Shown here: in pieces, positions 9,132 through 20,331 of the stretch | Position numbering within the stretch: the stretch's first letter is position 1 | How the letters are laid out: each line of letters begins with the position of its first letter | Made by a program: the position numbers and the translations under genes | Notes under the pieces: model-generated | Seen by the model: the letters and a program-made list of their open reading frames with translations, nothing else | The model's database searches: none | What the model was told of the DNA's origin: nothing | Assembly: GCA_026122225.1 (NCBI GenBank) | Contig: JANEZZ010002355.1 | Span: 744,001 to 808,000 of the forward strand | Reading direction: 5' to 3' | Length of the DNA: 64,000 nucleotides | Origin: Heloderma charlesbogerti | Lineage: Eukaryota; Chordata; Lepidosauria; Squamata; Helodermatidae

Positions 9132-11449
9132 TTATTGGAGGCATTCATTGCTGAAGAAAATATGATATCTAAAAAATTTAGCCCTTCCTCCTGCTTACCC
9201 TTGGTATTATAAACTGAAGCACAGGTGCTCCCTAAGCATAGACTCTCAGGTCTGGTCAGCTGCAAGTTCCAACAGAATCAGGACCATGGAAGAGGCATAG
9301 TGAACCTATGGAGTGGCAGCTGAATGGGAGATCAAAAGCAAAAACAAGATGGCAGATAGTGAGTCATTGCTAGGTAGGCAGTCTGGGGAGTGAAACAAGG
9401 CTAGGCTAGATGTAGGACATGCAGGTAGAGAGCAAGTAGGTAACAGACAGGTAATCCTACCAGCAGAGGTACTTGTTAGGCACATTGCTCAGACTAAAGG
9501 TCACCACAAACTCTGAAGGTCTATATTCCAAAGTTTTTTGTCACTGGTTCCTGGGCCATAGAAAGAGCCCATGTTCCCCATTTCAGTTTTGACTAGAGCT
9601 GGCTTTATTCATGTCTTTATTTAATAAATAAAAAATGTATACCGTGCATTTTAGGGCAAAAAAAAAAAAAAACTTTCAAGGTGACCTACAAAAATTTTAA
9701 ACCAGAATGAACAATAATTTAAATACAGTTAAAACAATCCAAAAGCCACCACCAGCAGCAAACAACCAGCATGCATAATGCATCAGTAAAAAGCGGAATG
9801 AAACAGAAACATTTTAAGGTCCTCTTAAAGGCAGATTAGATACAGATAGGCCATTCACACTACTTTAGGGAGAGAAGAATACCAGCAATGTGTGGTCACT
9901 GGTGAAAAGGCTCCATCTCTTCCAATCTTTATGGCAGATCAAGAATCAGGGCCTCTGAGGCTGATCTCAGGGCCTGTGCACTTTCAATGGGTGTAGGCAG
10001 TACTTCCAATAATTTGGTCCCAAATTATTTAAAGCTTTAATGTAAAGGTCAAAATCGGCACCTGGTAGCACAAGGAATATAGAGTGTGGCTGCCAGGATG
10101 CCTGGGTGTGAAACCCATGTACATTCCACTTTGGTGTGGGTGACATCACTTAGATTTTTGTCCATTAATGATGGTATAAATTTGGTGAACCAAGATTAAG
10201 CTATTAAAAGCCTCTCGGAGTATGTATGGCTAGTGGCCACCCTAAGAACACAGACATAAAAAGGCGGTAGCGATGTAAGCAAACCTTGGCTGGGATCTTT
10301 AGTCCAGTTTTCTTGCACTAGTCTACCAAAAAATGAATATCCATATGGACACCTAAGCTGCAATCAGTGTATACTTACCCAGAACTGAATGTGGTGGGGG
10401 TTTTCTCTGAATAAAAATACATAAGATTGGAGCATCCAGCTGTATCAAGCTCACAAACAGAATCAAGATAATTTTCTGTTGGTATAATAGATTATTACAT
10501 TGCCTTCCTCACTGCTGCCAACAGAGAATATGTATGAGCAAACAAATTTATGCTGATCTGATCTGTGTATGCCACTTTCATTCCCTGGGCATTCTAGCAA
10601 CAGGTAAAATGTAAAGTTCTCTCATCAGCATTTCCACCCCATTTTCTTGTTCATTTGTGCCAAAGAAAATTATTCATTACTTTGGTGGTTCTTGTAAAGA
10701 AGCCAGAGACCTTGATGGTTTTTCTAAAGATGAAAGAATCTGGACATTTTCAGAGGGGGAAAACAGGTCATAAAAGACAGACAAGCCAAACCACACTGAT
10801 TGACTGGCAGTGACATAACCTGTGTTTAACAATGTAGTTGTTGCACATTCTGTACCTCTGTGGTATACTATTGCTCTGTGCAGATGTATTGTATCTTGGA
10901 ACCCCATAATCTGCAAGTCTTACCTCTTTGCTCCTCCTTCCTAGCCCTGAGCATCAGAAGCCTTACATCAGACAGTGGTAGATCTGCCAGCAGAGAGGGA
11001 ATTATTTTAGAAAACCAGAGCTGATATTGGTGCGACAGTTATGGTGAATGCAGAATCACTAAGGCTCCCTGCAGTGCACTGCTACTAATCTGGTGGACTG
11101 GATTCCTAGATCTGTATCAAACTGAAGGGTTTCTTTACATTAACAAACATGCACACTCTCTTCTCCAGTTATTTTTCTTTGGTACATCAGAATATTTGAG
11201 TTCAGGAGGAATATAACAGCTTAAAACCCAAGTACCCTTGCTTAAGTTACCCATGATTTAAAAACAACACACAAAAGACCAGAGTTATTTCACACCTTGT
11301 GATAGATTCCCAAACCCAGATAGCCAAATATGTTCAGAATTCAAATGCATCATGTTCTGTGTTTAAAGCATGTGGAACAGTGCAAAATCCATAGGCTTCA
11401 ACCATACTTAGTTCAAGTATGTGTGTGACAGGATCGAAAGCTCAGTATT
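9132..11449. other. Intronic sequence without a clear feature
   Basis: A poly(A) run of about 15 lies near 9659. The stretch around 9970-10090 (containing 'aaagctttaatgtaaaggtcaaaa') may be an old interspersed repeat related to 44830-44940, but I cannot name the family. The rest looks unique. Confidence 0.4.
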
Positions 11450-11596
11450 TGTCTTTTATTTAGCTTTAATTTAGTAATTTATCTACCTGGTATTTATCCC
11501 ACCCTTCCTCCAAAAAGCTCAGGGCACAATACATGGTTCTCCCCCTTTATCCTCACAACAGCCTTCTGGTGTAGGTTATGCTGAGAAACAGTGACT
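11450..11596 (-). mobile_element. MIR-like (tRNA-derived) SINE, 5'-truncated
   Basis: On the plus strand: 'tggtatttatcccaccc', 'tccaaaaagctcagggc', 'tatcctcacaacagcc', 'aggttatgctgagaaacagtgactggg'. This matches the core and tail of the better preserved SINE at 63160-63412. The tRNA-like head is missing here. Confidence 0.7.
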
Positions 11597-11745
11597 GGGT
11601 TCACATGAGATGCTAATGAACAATGGGTTGTTTTCCTGAACAACCTACAATGGGTTGGTGTGTTGTCTGCAGCAAGTCAGGCCAGTTTGTGGATTTTCTG
11701 GGCATTTTGCCCATTTTTTTCCTGCAGGTTCTGCAATTTCAGCAA

Positions 11746-11806
11746 CTTTCTGAGCAATTTGGGTAATTTTCTGAGCAATTTGGGTAATTTTCTGAGCAAT
11801 TTGTGC
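11746..11806 (+). repeat. Tandem repeat, ~21-bp unit, three copies
   Basis: The unit TTTCTGAGCAATTTGGGTAA is repeated almost exactly three times. It lies in a larger AT-rich repeat (about 11700-11995) that has CCTGCAGGTTCTGCA near the left and AGAACCTGCAG further right, and ends GATGGACATCCCTA, similar to hAT termini. Confidence 0.8.
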
Positions 11807-11999
11807 AAAATTACAATCAAATTATTGCAAATTACAGAACTCAAATTACAGAACCTGCAGAAAAATATGCACAAAAAAAGTTCCTTGAGTTTGGGGAAGA
11901 GCTCACAGCTCAGCTCATGAACGCAATTTGAGTCATACATGCAATGGAACTCCATCAAATAAAAAAAGAACCAGATTTCCCAGCGATGGACATCCCTAA

Positions 12000-13028
12000 T
12001 GGGAAGCTATCATTGGCTAAAATTGAGGGGTGGGGGAATGAGGATGTAGGCCTTGTGGCTTTCAGTAAGCCCCTCCCTCCCTTTTGCCCTATCATTTGGG
12101 AATTGAAAGTAGCCTGAACATAGGATGCACACTGCCCAATGCCACTTCTATCCAAGACTGAGTTGCACTGATATATATTTTACAATTCACACAAGGCACA
12201 TTACAAATGGATGTTTCAGTCTAGCCACTTAAGTTTCCTGAGTGAGAAAATATCAGCCATACAGAGATTGATCTACTAGTTCAAGATAGTATGCCAGTGA
12301 AGCAGATGCAGAACCAGATCTATCATCATTCCCATCTTGGCAAGCTCTAACCAATAGACTAGACTTCACCTGTTAGCATTGCTGAGTGCTTGATTGCAGA
12401 GTGATCCCTGACTTTTCAAATACCAATAATATTTCTGTAGTTGAGAAATTCTATTTAATTACAAAGAGTCCTTATGAAGAGGCTCATATACATTACAAAA
12501 CCAAATTCAAATATTTAATACATTTTCAGCACTTGAGGTTTAATATTTTCCTCCTTATTATCAAATGTTTTAAGACTTTGCTGTTCAACTTGCTTTAGAT
12601 TTCAACAGCTTTGTTTTTCAGTGTCCAAATATTTATAAATGGTTTCGTGCATTTCTGTAAACTTTGTGTAAATAAAACATAGGAGAAAAAAATTATCACA
12701 GAAGATTTCATCTTAAATTGTTTGTTCTAAGGGATGTTTCACGCATTACACAGAAATAAACCTAACTTTGCCACCATTTTAACCCAGTCTTTACACAGCA
12801 GCTAATGCAGGCTCTCTGACTATCTGGGTGTATCTGTACAACATGTGTGTTTTCAGACACCTGTTTATAACATCCACACTGGAGGTTTCAGGTGTACACT
12901 TAAATTGTGGGTGCACACTTAAAAAGTGTAGAGGAGCCCTATTTGACCTCAAATACTCTCATAACCAGGTTTTCTAATACTATTATATACATAATCAGTG
13001 CTTGTAACATTCGAGTCTTTGAAGTCAT
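12000..13028. other. No recognisable feature
   Basis: AT-rich unique-looking sequence; only short chance open frames. Confidence 0.5.
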
Positions 13029-13031
13029 TGA

Positions 13032-13469
13032 GGGAGCAATCCTATGGCCACTAGACAGCCATAGGATATGTTGTTTTCCAGGAACCAACCTCAGAGCCCA
13101 TGCTCTGAGGTCGGTTCCTGGAGACCCAACCTCCCCCCACTTCCGTTCTGCCTCTGAGGCAACGCGGAACAGCCCCGTCCTCCGTACTCAGAAGAGGAGT
13201 GCAGAGTGGCTGAAAAGGGATGTGGCTGGGGTCGTTCCAGGTGGGGAGGGCAGAACTGCCTGTACGAAACATCCCATATGTCGTACAACAGCCTCCTTCC
13301 CCGCTCCATGCTCCCACAGCTAGACAGCCGCAATCGGCCCTCTAGCCAAAAATGCAGGACCAGAGCAGCACAGAGGGAACGATCCCCTCCGTGCTTCTCC
13401 TGCCCTGCTTTGGATAGGCAGTCGTCTCTGAGTTCAGAGGCAGCCGCCTATCTCGATAGGATTGCTCCC
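13032..13469. mobile_element. Harbinger-like MITE, GGGAGCAATCCTAT family, copy 2
   Basis: Perfect inverted ends GGGAGCAATCCTAT and ATAGGATTGCTCCC, flanked by TGA on the left and TAA on the right. A strong internal hairpin (CCAGGAACC...GGTTCCTGG arms of about 20 bp, one mismatch at a CpG) lies at 13078-13121. The interior is GC-rich and non-coding. Confidence 0.7.
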
Positions 13470-13472
13470 TAA

Positions 13473-14042
13473 ATGTCATAGCATTTCCTTAGCAGCTATA
13501 TATATTGTAAGTCACTTCTACAGGTCACTATGATGGCTTTGATGTATACCTATTTATGCAATTCAATAGCTTGTTCTGAAGAACTTCAGTAATTCTTTAA
13601 AAGGGTTAACTGTAGTGTTTTGATCTCGATCTCTCTTTAATGATCTCACTACATTTTTTAAAAGGTACACTATTCTAGGAAAAGTTAAAGAAGATAATCA
13701 AATGTGCCTTTTGAATGTGAATGTGAAAATGTGAACTCAAATCCCTCTGTGTTTTAGACCTTTTTTTTTTTTAAGATGTCTTACTTTGGGGCAGAAAAAA
13801 GCTGTGCATTAATTTTAAAATATCTTGACCTCTTGGTGTGTGTGAGGTTTTGTATTCTGAAGTTAGAAATATCACTTTAGAAGGATATTTTCCTGAAATA
13901 TCATTACAAACTATTTTGTTGTGTAACTTATTTTTATACAAAACACACAATATATGGAATCAGGAAGGAAGATGAGGTTAATAACACACCAGCTCACAAG
14001 TACTTTATAACTCTCTGCAATCCTATTTGGAAAAGGAACTAA
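13473..14042. other. No recognisable feature
   Basis: AT-rich sequence with a poly(T) run near 13762. Confidence 0.5.
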
Positions 14043-14162
14043 GGTTTGGATCCAGACTTAGTCATGCTTAGAGTAGACCAATTAAAATCAATGGGACTTA
14101 AGTTAGTTATGACCCATTCATTTCAATTGGTCCACTTTAAGACTGACCAAGTCTGGATCCAA
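14043..14162. repeat. Palindromic MITE, GGTTGGATCC family, copy 2
   Basis: 'tggatccagacttagtcatgc' at the left pairs with 'gaccaagtctggatcca' at the right. Inner halves mirror around 'agttagttatgac'. Confidence 0.75.
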
Positions 14163-14966
14163 GTCTGAGTATTAAAACTCAAGCATGACAGAAGAAACAG
14201 AAAGGCAATAAAGATACTCTTTTAATTTCTCACCCTTTTAGAACTAGTGGATTCATACCTGCAGAAAACACTCAGCTTTTGGTTAAAGAACCATATGGTT
14301 TACTGTTGAAAGTACTGCAATGTAAGCTTTTAGCAAATAATCTTCTTATGTCCCCAGAAGATTTAAAATCCATAATCATTCTAATAAAACTAGTGAATTC
14401 CGGTTGATTAGCCATATCTACTTAGAAGTCCTGGTGAGTTCAATGTGACTTACTCCCCAGCAGGCATGCACTGGATGGTATATCTAGCTTCAGTAACTAT
14501 GCTTCATAAGTCTTTCACTGAGTTATTCATGACATAGCATGAAAGCTACAGGCAAGCATAAAATCATGCCATTGATATGTTCAGGAAATCATAGTTTGTG
14601 GGGAGGGCAAAGAAAAGCAGCAATGGGAGATCTTTACAGTTATTACTAGGAAGAGCTATAAGGGTTGCAGTCTTTATATTGCTGAATGTTTCATCTTCAA
14701 AATGGTTATGAGCAATGCTGAAATAGTCGGACTGCAAAGGATTGCTTATTAACTATGCTTCCCGCTTTACCAGAGGACCACAATGACACTGCCATGGTCA
14801 AGGTCATGTATTGTAGAGACATGTGGCATACAGTGCCATTTGAAATGTCACATCTGGTATCTGTTCATAATGTATAGGGTGCTGTAAAAGCACATCAACC
14901 CAGATGCTCAAGGAAGCTACGCCAATGAAAATGCATGGACACTTTCCCCACATTCCACTTCTTCAT
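14163..14966. other. No clear feature
   Basis: Unique-looking sequence; a degraded 'gttcaatgtgacttactcccc' fragment near 14440 may belong to the AATCCT...AGGATT repeat family. Confidence 0.45.
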
Positions 14967-15090
14967 AACACACACCAGCATTCCCCAGATGTTTTGGACT
15001 ACAAAACTCAGCATTCCTGAGAATTGTCCATGCTGGCTGGTGCTGATGCCAGACCAGTTGAAGTCCAAAACATCTGGAGCCTGGAGAAGG
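14967..15090. repeat. Palindromic MITE, ATGTTTTGGACTACAA family
   Basis: 'ccccagatgttttggactac' at the left pairs with 'gtccaaaacatctgg' at the right, around a 'catgctggctgg' centre. Other copies are 19923-20055, 24268-24397 and the split copy at 34300-35345. Confidence 0.7.
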
Positions 15091-16098
15091 CTGATGTGCA
15101 GTGGTGAAAATGACGTGCTCCTACAGACTGCAAAGGAAGTCAAGAATCATATATGGAGCGGGTATATCCTGGCACCAGCAGCTCCCAGCTGACTGCAAAA
15201 GGAAGTTCTCCTTAAAGAGTGATGTCACTGTGTGATCCATCAGCCATTACATAGCAGCAACAACACAACCTATATTTTATTCCACAGAGGGCATCCAAAT
15301 AACCAGCAAGTCTTTCCTTCCACCATGCCTCTGCCTCCAGGGCAACTGATTGCATCTAACCAAAGGCCAGTTATACAGCTCAGGCACCAAATTAACCAGT
15401 TATTAATTTGATGCTGTCTCTTGGTAGTGCTGAAATGTACCTTTCCCCCCCTCCCACTCTCTGAGGCTTTAAATCCCAGAAGAACATTCACTGCAATAAA
15501 AAGCAGGTTATCACTTAAAAAAAAAATCATAAAGGGGTGCATATATATATATGGGGGGAGGGGGAGAGAGAGAGAGAGAGAGAGATGATAGAAGATGGAG
15601 AATGAGAGAAGGATCCTTTAGCTGTAGGCTTGCTTGCTGCCGCGGGTGATGCGCTAACCCAGACACTCAAGAGCACAAGATGTCAAGGGATATTACTACA
15701 TTGCTCCACTTTCAGACACAGTCACCCACGTGCTTGGGTTTTTGTCAGTTTCTTTCTTCTCCACCCCCCCCCCCCCGCTTTAAAAAACAACAACATACTT
15801 TTCTTGCATGCAGGGCAAGCGGAATGGAGTTACCTTGGATTCTTCTTTCTCTACCTCACCCCCTTTTAGCCTGGGCCTACTATGGGCAATAAAGGTCAGG
15901 AACCAATAGGCTACCAGGAGTCAACGTGACCCCTAGTCTCCCTGTCCTGGATCTGGTGCCCATTACCCCAAATGAGTGCCCACCACTCTTCTACCCTCCT
16001 CTACTTCCACCCCCCTTGTTCTTGTTCTGTCCTGGTCTTGTGGTCCCTGATGAGCACATCTTTGACTTCCAATTCCCTTGGTGCCCACCCCCCAGGAC
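15091..16098. other. PDE4D4 intron sequence near the exon; simple repeats only
   Basis: Contains (AT)n followed by a (GA)n run at 15541-15585 and a C run at 15764-15776. No exon-like open frame is visible. Confidence 0.5.
15541..15585. repeat. (AT)n/(GA)n compound microsatellite
   Basis: ATATATAT, then GGGGGAGGGGG, then about ten GA units. Confidence 0.9.
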
Positions 16099-16294
16099 CA
16101 GTGGAGGCTGATGGCTCTGATTTTGGTGGGGCTGTGATTCCGTTCTGGTTACAGCCAGAACCAACCAGACCTGAACCCAATCCTGCAAACAGGTTCAGCG
16201 CCTTGGACAGCTCCTTTGGAGTTCTTGCTGGTTCTGACTGAAACCCAAAGCGAATTCACAGCCCCACTGTCATTGGAGCCACCAGCCTTCACTG
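16099..16294. mobile_element. Palindromic hAT-type MITE, CAGTGGAGGCTG family, copy 1
   Basis: Both halves are inverted copies: CAGTGGAGGCTGATGGCTC at the left and GAGCCACCAGCCTTCACTG at the right, with 'ctgaaccc' against 'gttcagcgccttgg' at the centre. It sits about 300 bp inside the PDE4D4 intron, downstream of the exon. No exact target duplication is visible at this copy. Confidence 0.8.
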
Positions 16295-16479
16295 CCCCCT
16301 CACTGAATGCTTATGAGGCTCCTCTTAAGGCCTCCCAACGCCAGCAGCCCCCCTCCCCCAGGATTCTTCCCCTCTCTCCCCGCCCTTCTTCTCTCTCTCA
16401 CTTTACCCCCCAAAGCACCTTCCAGGAACCTTCGCCAGGGCTCCGAGCCTTCTGCCCCCACCTGTCGGGAGGAGGTGAG

Positions 16480-17680
16480 GGCAGAATGGAGAGATGATGG
16501 AGATGGAGGAGGAGGAAGAGAAGGGGAGGCTGAAATGACCCTCGGCGCGGCGAGGCGCAGAGCCCCGAGCCCGAGCCCGAGCCCCTCCCTCGTACCGTCT
16601 GAAGCCCTGGAAGGACGAGGGCCACGACATCCGCGATTTCTTCAAGCCGGGCCGGTGGCCGGTCTCCAGGGCGAAGGACGAGCGGTCCATGGCTCGGCAG
16701 AAGAGGTAGCGCTCCGTGTCCGAATAGCCGCGGTGCCTCACCCTGCCGCTGCCGCCGCCGCCGCCGCCGCCGCCTCCGACGACGCGACCCCGGGAGGCTG
16801 GTGCCAAAGCAGGCGGCGGCGGCGGCGGCGGGAGAGGCGGCGGCGGCGGCGGCTGGCTCTGGGGCGCCTGCGACTGGTGCACGACGAAGTGCTGCTGCTG
16901 CCGGAGCTGGTAGCGGCAGTGGTGGTCGTGGCGCCACAGATGCTTGGGCGCCGGCAGGCTCCCGCCGCCGGGGCTGCTGCTGCCCGCCGCCGCTTCGGCC
17001 AGGCTGGGGCGGCTCTGCTCAGCCTCCATGCTTGGGCGGCCGGGGCAGGACAAAGGACAAAGGCAAAAAGGCGCCGCCGCCGCCGCTCTTTCTCGCAGCT
17101 CCGAGAGCGAGCAGGCTGCAGCTCGGCTCCCTCGCCAGGCGCCGGGCTCGCTCGCGAGCCGCCGGCAGACGGCGAGCCGCCCGCCCTCGCCCTCGCCCTC
17201 TCCTGCCCCTTCCCCGGCTCGCGGGGCCGAGAGACCGAAGCGCCGCAACTGTGCGGGGCTGCTGAAAAGTTGGACAGCTCCCCGCGCCGGCGGCTGCCGA
17301 GCGGCGGGAAAAGAAGCTCCGCCTTCGCCGCCGCCGCCGCCTCTCCCGAGCCGCTCCCCTCCAACCCGGCCGCCAGGAGGCGACGTCGCCTGGCCTCGCG
17401 CCGGCTTGGTGGTGGCCCGAGGGGCAGCGGCCGCAGCCTGCGAACAGAGCTCCCCCCCCCCGAACAAGCCGGCGGAGAGCGGAGGTGAGCCTGGGCCGGG
17501 CCGTGCGCGCCGTGCGCCGAGCAGCGTCGACGGCTGTGACCGAAGAGGAGGTTTCCAGCTCCGTCGCCTCGGAGCGCTGCTCCTCCCGCCACGCGCCGCT
17601 GCCCGGGGAGCGGCTCCTGGGTCGCTTTCCCCGCTCGCCCTCATTAGGCGGCCATCCTGCCAGCGGAGGCCGGTGGCTCC
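16480..17680. promoter_or_regulatory. CpG island covering the PDE4D4 promoter and first exon
   Basis: About 1.2 kb is very rich in G+C and in CpG, unlike the AT-rich surroundings. It spans the coding exon and about 650 bp upstream on the minus strand. GC-box-like motifs (GGGCGG or CCGCCC) occur, and I saw no convincing TATA box. The transcription start is not determined. Long overlapping open frames on both strands here are expected from the base composition. Confidence 0.85.
16596..17029 (-). CDS. PDE4D: PDE4D first coding exon, PDE4D4 long isoform
   Basis: PDE4D is a cAMP-specific phosphodiesterase that hydrolyses cAMP to AMP. This exon encodes the N-terminal region unique to isoform 4D4, a targeting region ahead of UCR1. 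Visible blocks: MEAEQSRP (1-8), APKHLWRH (27-34), a proline tract (60-73) of the type reported to bind SH3 domains, a nine-glycine tract (85-93), [14 protein letters not shown] (96-109) and [14 protein letters not shown] (129-142). The start has A at -3 and G at +4, and MEAE is the known PDE4D4 N-terminus; the frame stays open upstream to 17644 but is 5' UTR-like. The exon ends inside an Arg codon, AGACG|GTACGAG, a phase-2 donor. Phase 2 agrees with other PDE4D first exons, where Arg, Cys or Gly precede FDVDNG. Later exons lie outside the window. The identification is firm; the glycine tract is longer than in the human protein as I recall it. Confidence 0.93.
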
Positions 17681-17711
17681 GATGGCAAGCGCGGCTGCGA
17701 AGGAGCTGCCC

Positions 17712-17800
17712 AGGGTGCTGAACCCATTTGGGGTTAGGGCTCGGCCCCCAGGACAGCGCCTTCGGAGTCCTGGCTAAAAGCCAGAGCGGATTCACAGATT
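17712..17800. mobile_element. Fragment of the CAGTGGAGGCTG palindromic MITE
   Basis: 'ggtgctgaaccc' and 'agcgccttcggagtcctggct...ccagagcggattcaca' match the central and right half of the family. The rest is lost. It lies just upstream of the PDE4D4 CpG island. Confidence 0.6.
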
Positions 17801-17828
17801 CATTCTGCGGCGGTCTGGCTTTCGCTTT

Positions 17829-17876
17829 TAGATCACACACGCACACACACACGCACACACACACTCACTCACTCCC
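17829..17876. repeat. (CA)n microsatellite with CACG interruptions
   Basis: CACACACGCACACA pattern ending in (CACT)n. Confidence 0.9.
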
Positions 17877-17953
17877 CAGCACTGACAGTTGGGAAGTGTT
17901 GTAAAAGTTGCGCAGCGTGGAGGTCGCTGAGAAACGGAGCTGGGACTCAGAAA

Positions 17954-18147
17954 CAGTGGAGGCTGAAGGCTCCAACTTCGGTGGGGCTGCGCATCCGCTC
18001 TGGGTTTCAGTCAAAGCCAAGCAGAAATCTAACGGATCTATCCAAGGTCTTGAACCCATTTTGGGATAGGCTTCAGCATTTCGGATAGTTCCCTTAGAGT
18101 TCTGGCTAGTTCAGAACTGGCTGGTACAACCCCACCAACTTCCAGTG
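17954..18147. mobile_element. Palindromic hAT-type MITE, CAGTGGAGGCTG family, copy with target duplication
   Basis: Left end CAGTGGAGGCTGAAGGCTCC; the right arm is decayed and ends 'aacttccagtg'. Perfect octamers CTCAGAAA flank it at 17946-17953 and 18148-18155, which supports a hAT mechanism. Confidence 0.88.
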
Positions 18148-18155
18148 CTCAGAAA

Positions 18156-18810
18156 GGGGTGGGGGTACATATATGCGTGTGTGTGTGAGTAACATAAACT
18201 CAAAGCTTTGGAACTCCTTCTCTGTCAACCAATTTCTTGGGGAGAGGGTTGAGAAAAACCCCCATCTTTTTGCAATTGAAAAGGGGTGGGGTGGGGTGGG
18301 GTGGAATGGAGGAAGAAGGGTTCTTCATACCATAGTGCAGCCTTCTCCAACTTGGCACCCTCCAGATATGTTGGCTGGTGACGATGGGAGTGGTAGCCCC
18401 ACACATCTGTAAAGCCCCAGACTGGGGAAACTTGCAGTAGCAAGGCGATCTAAATGGGCTCTCTTACTTTGAAAGCCTCCCCAAGCGATTGACGATTCTC
18501 TTCTACCACCTCTTTCTCCAAGTAATCCTTCCTGTGAATCAGTGTCACAAAGGGTTTCCTTATAGCAATTTCTGTACCTGCTGCTAAGAATGAAGGTTGT
18601 TTAAGCTTTTCCATGATAAACTACCAATTTCAGGAGTTTGTGAATGCAGGGGTGGGAGGGGAGAGAGAGGACAGACTTAGAGCTGATTTTCCTCCCTCCA
18701 TCAAAATTTTTATTTCAGTTTAAAATAAAGCCCAGCTAATCAAAGCAGATTTTATTTTAAGCAATAAAATGCTAATTATCAAAAACAAAGTCATTTGTAA
18801 AAATAACTAA
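18156..18810. other. Mostly unannotated; degraded MITE near 18346-18424
   Basis: 'agccttctccaacttggcaccctccagatatgtt' beginning near 18340 resembles the left half of the ATGTTTTGGACTACAA palindrome family; the right half is largely lost. A (GGGGT)n run lies at 18284-18303. Confidence 0.45.
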
Positions 18811-18931
18811 GGGTGCAATCCTATGCATGTTTAGATTTTTTTTTAAGTCCTACAACTCCCAGCATTCCCCAGCCAGCCATGCTGAGAGTTGTAGGACTTA
18901 TTTCTGTCTAAACTTGCATAGGCTTGCTCCC
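18811..18931. mobile_element. Harbinger-like MITE, GGGAGCAATCCTAT family, short copy
   Basis: Ends GGGTGCAATCCTATGC and GCATAGGCTTGCTCCC are inverted and flanked by TAA on both sides (18808-18810, 18932-18934). The interior is one palindrome built from 'aagtcctacaactcccagc' and 'gagagttgtaggactt'. It is the cleanest TAA-flanked copy. Confidence 0.8.
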
Positions 18932-18934
18932 TAA

Positions 18935-19334
18935 GGGACAGAGGTGTCATTTAGAGATGGCAGAAGAAGTGATTGCTTCCCTTTTGTGTTCCAAGGGGCC
19001 TGTGATTAAAGCATTCATGTTTCATGCTGTTAGGAGGGATGTAAACAAGGTCACCACCAAAAACAACAACAACATGCACCACTTTTCCTTTTTAAAAAAT
19101 CTTGAATGTACCCTAAAATAGGCCTTTGACCGGAAGTGTGAATCTTGCTTCTTTGCCCTCTCCCTATTCAAACATGAAATGACTCCCCTGCTCAGTCACA
19201 CAGTGGGACCAGTTCACACCTTGATTGTGTTCACATGAATCATGGCAAACAGATACTACAAGTAGGATCTGTAACAGAACATTTCTGTTAGTGTATCCCC
19301 AATTAAACACACACAGAGAGAGATACATAAGTAG
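18935..19334. other. No recognisable feature
   Basis: Unique-looking sequence. Confidence 0.5.
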
Positions 19335-19922
19335 CCAGGCAACTATGGATCAGTCAGTTTAACACCTGCTCTGGATAAATTGGTGGAAAGCATTATCAAA
19401 GTTGGAATTTTTAAGCATATGGAAGAACAAGCCTTGATGAGGAAGAATCAGCATAGCTTCTGTAAAGGGTAGCCCTGCTTCACCAGCCTTTTGGAGTTAT
19501 TTGAGAGTGGTGGATGGGGGTGATCCTTAAACATATAGTAGAACTTTGAAAAAACTTTTGACAAAGTCCCTTCTCAATGGTTACTAAAGAATCTCAGCAG
19601 TAATGGAATAAGAGGACATGTCCTCTATGAATAAGTAATTGATGAAATAACAGGAACCAGAAAGTATGAGTAAATGGACCATTCTCAGAAGATAGGGAAG
19701 TAAGCACCAGAAGCCCCTAGGAATCCATTTCACTACTATTTAATTCATAAATTATCTGGAATCAGTGATGAGCAGTGAAGTAGCCTAGTTTGCAAGTAAA
19801 ACTCAGTTATTCAGGATAATGAAAACCCCAGCAGATGATGAAGAATGCCAGAAGGATCTTTCCAAATGGGGTGAATAGGCAACAAAATGGCAAATGTGGC
19901 TGAACATAAGTAAGGGTAAATC

Positions 19923-20055
19923 AGCCTTCCCCAAACTGATGCCCTCCACATGTTTTGCACTACAACTCCCAGCATTCCTGACCACTGGTCATACTTGCTG
20001 GTGTGCTGATGGGAGTTGGAAGTCCAAAACATCTGGATGGCACCAGCTGAAGACA
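19923..20055. repeat. Palindromic MITE, ATGTTTTGGACTACAA family, inside the old CR1
   Basis: 'agccttccccaaactgatgc' and 'catgttttgcactacaactccc' at the left pair with 'gggagttggaagtccaaaacatctgg' -type sequence at the right. Confidence 0.75.
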
Positions 20056-20331
20056 GTTGGTAAAAGTGATGCACATCAGGGCAAAACATTCTCATTGATA
20101 GGATCTGAGAGGGCGGCTGACTAACCAGGAATCTTGAGGTTGTGGCAGATAACTAAATGAAACTGCCCAGTTGGGCAGGGCGGGTGTCCCCCTGGATTAT
20201 CACTGCATGAGGGAGAGAATGGGGAAGAGCCCCTTGGCTCCACCTCTTTCATTGTGCCCCCATTGTAGGCTCCATCACCTTCCATGTGCTGGTAAGCCAA
20301 ACCTCTGCAGTGGAGAGCCTTCCCTACTCAT

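Noticed and set aside
16403..17644. Long open frames (up to 413 codons) on both strands of the CpG island
   Set aside because: Very high G+C makes stops rare in all frames. Only the 16596-17029 part of one minus-strand frame matches a known protein (PDE4D4); the rest is intron or 5' UTR.
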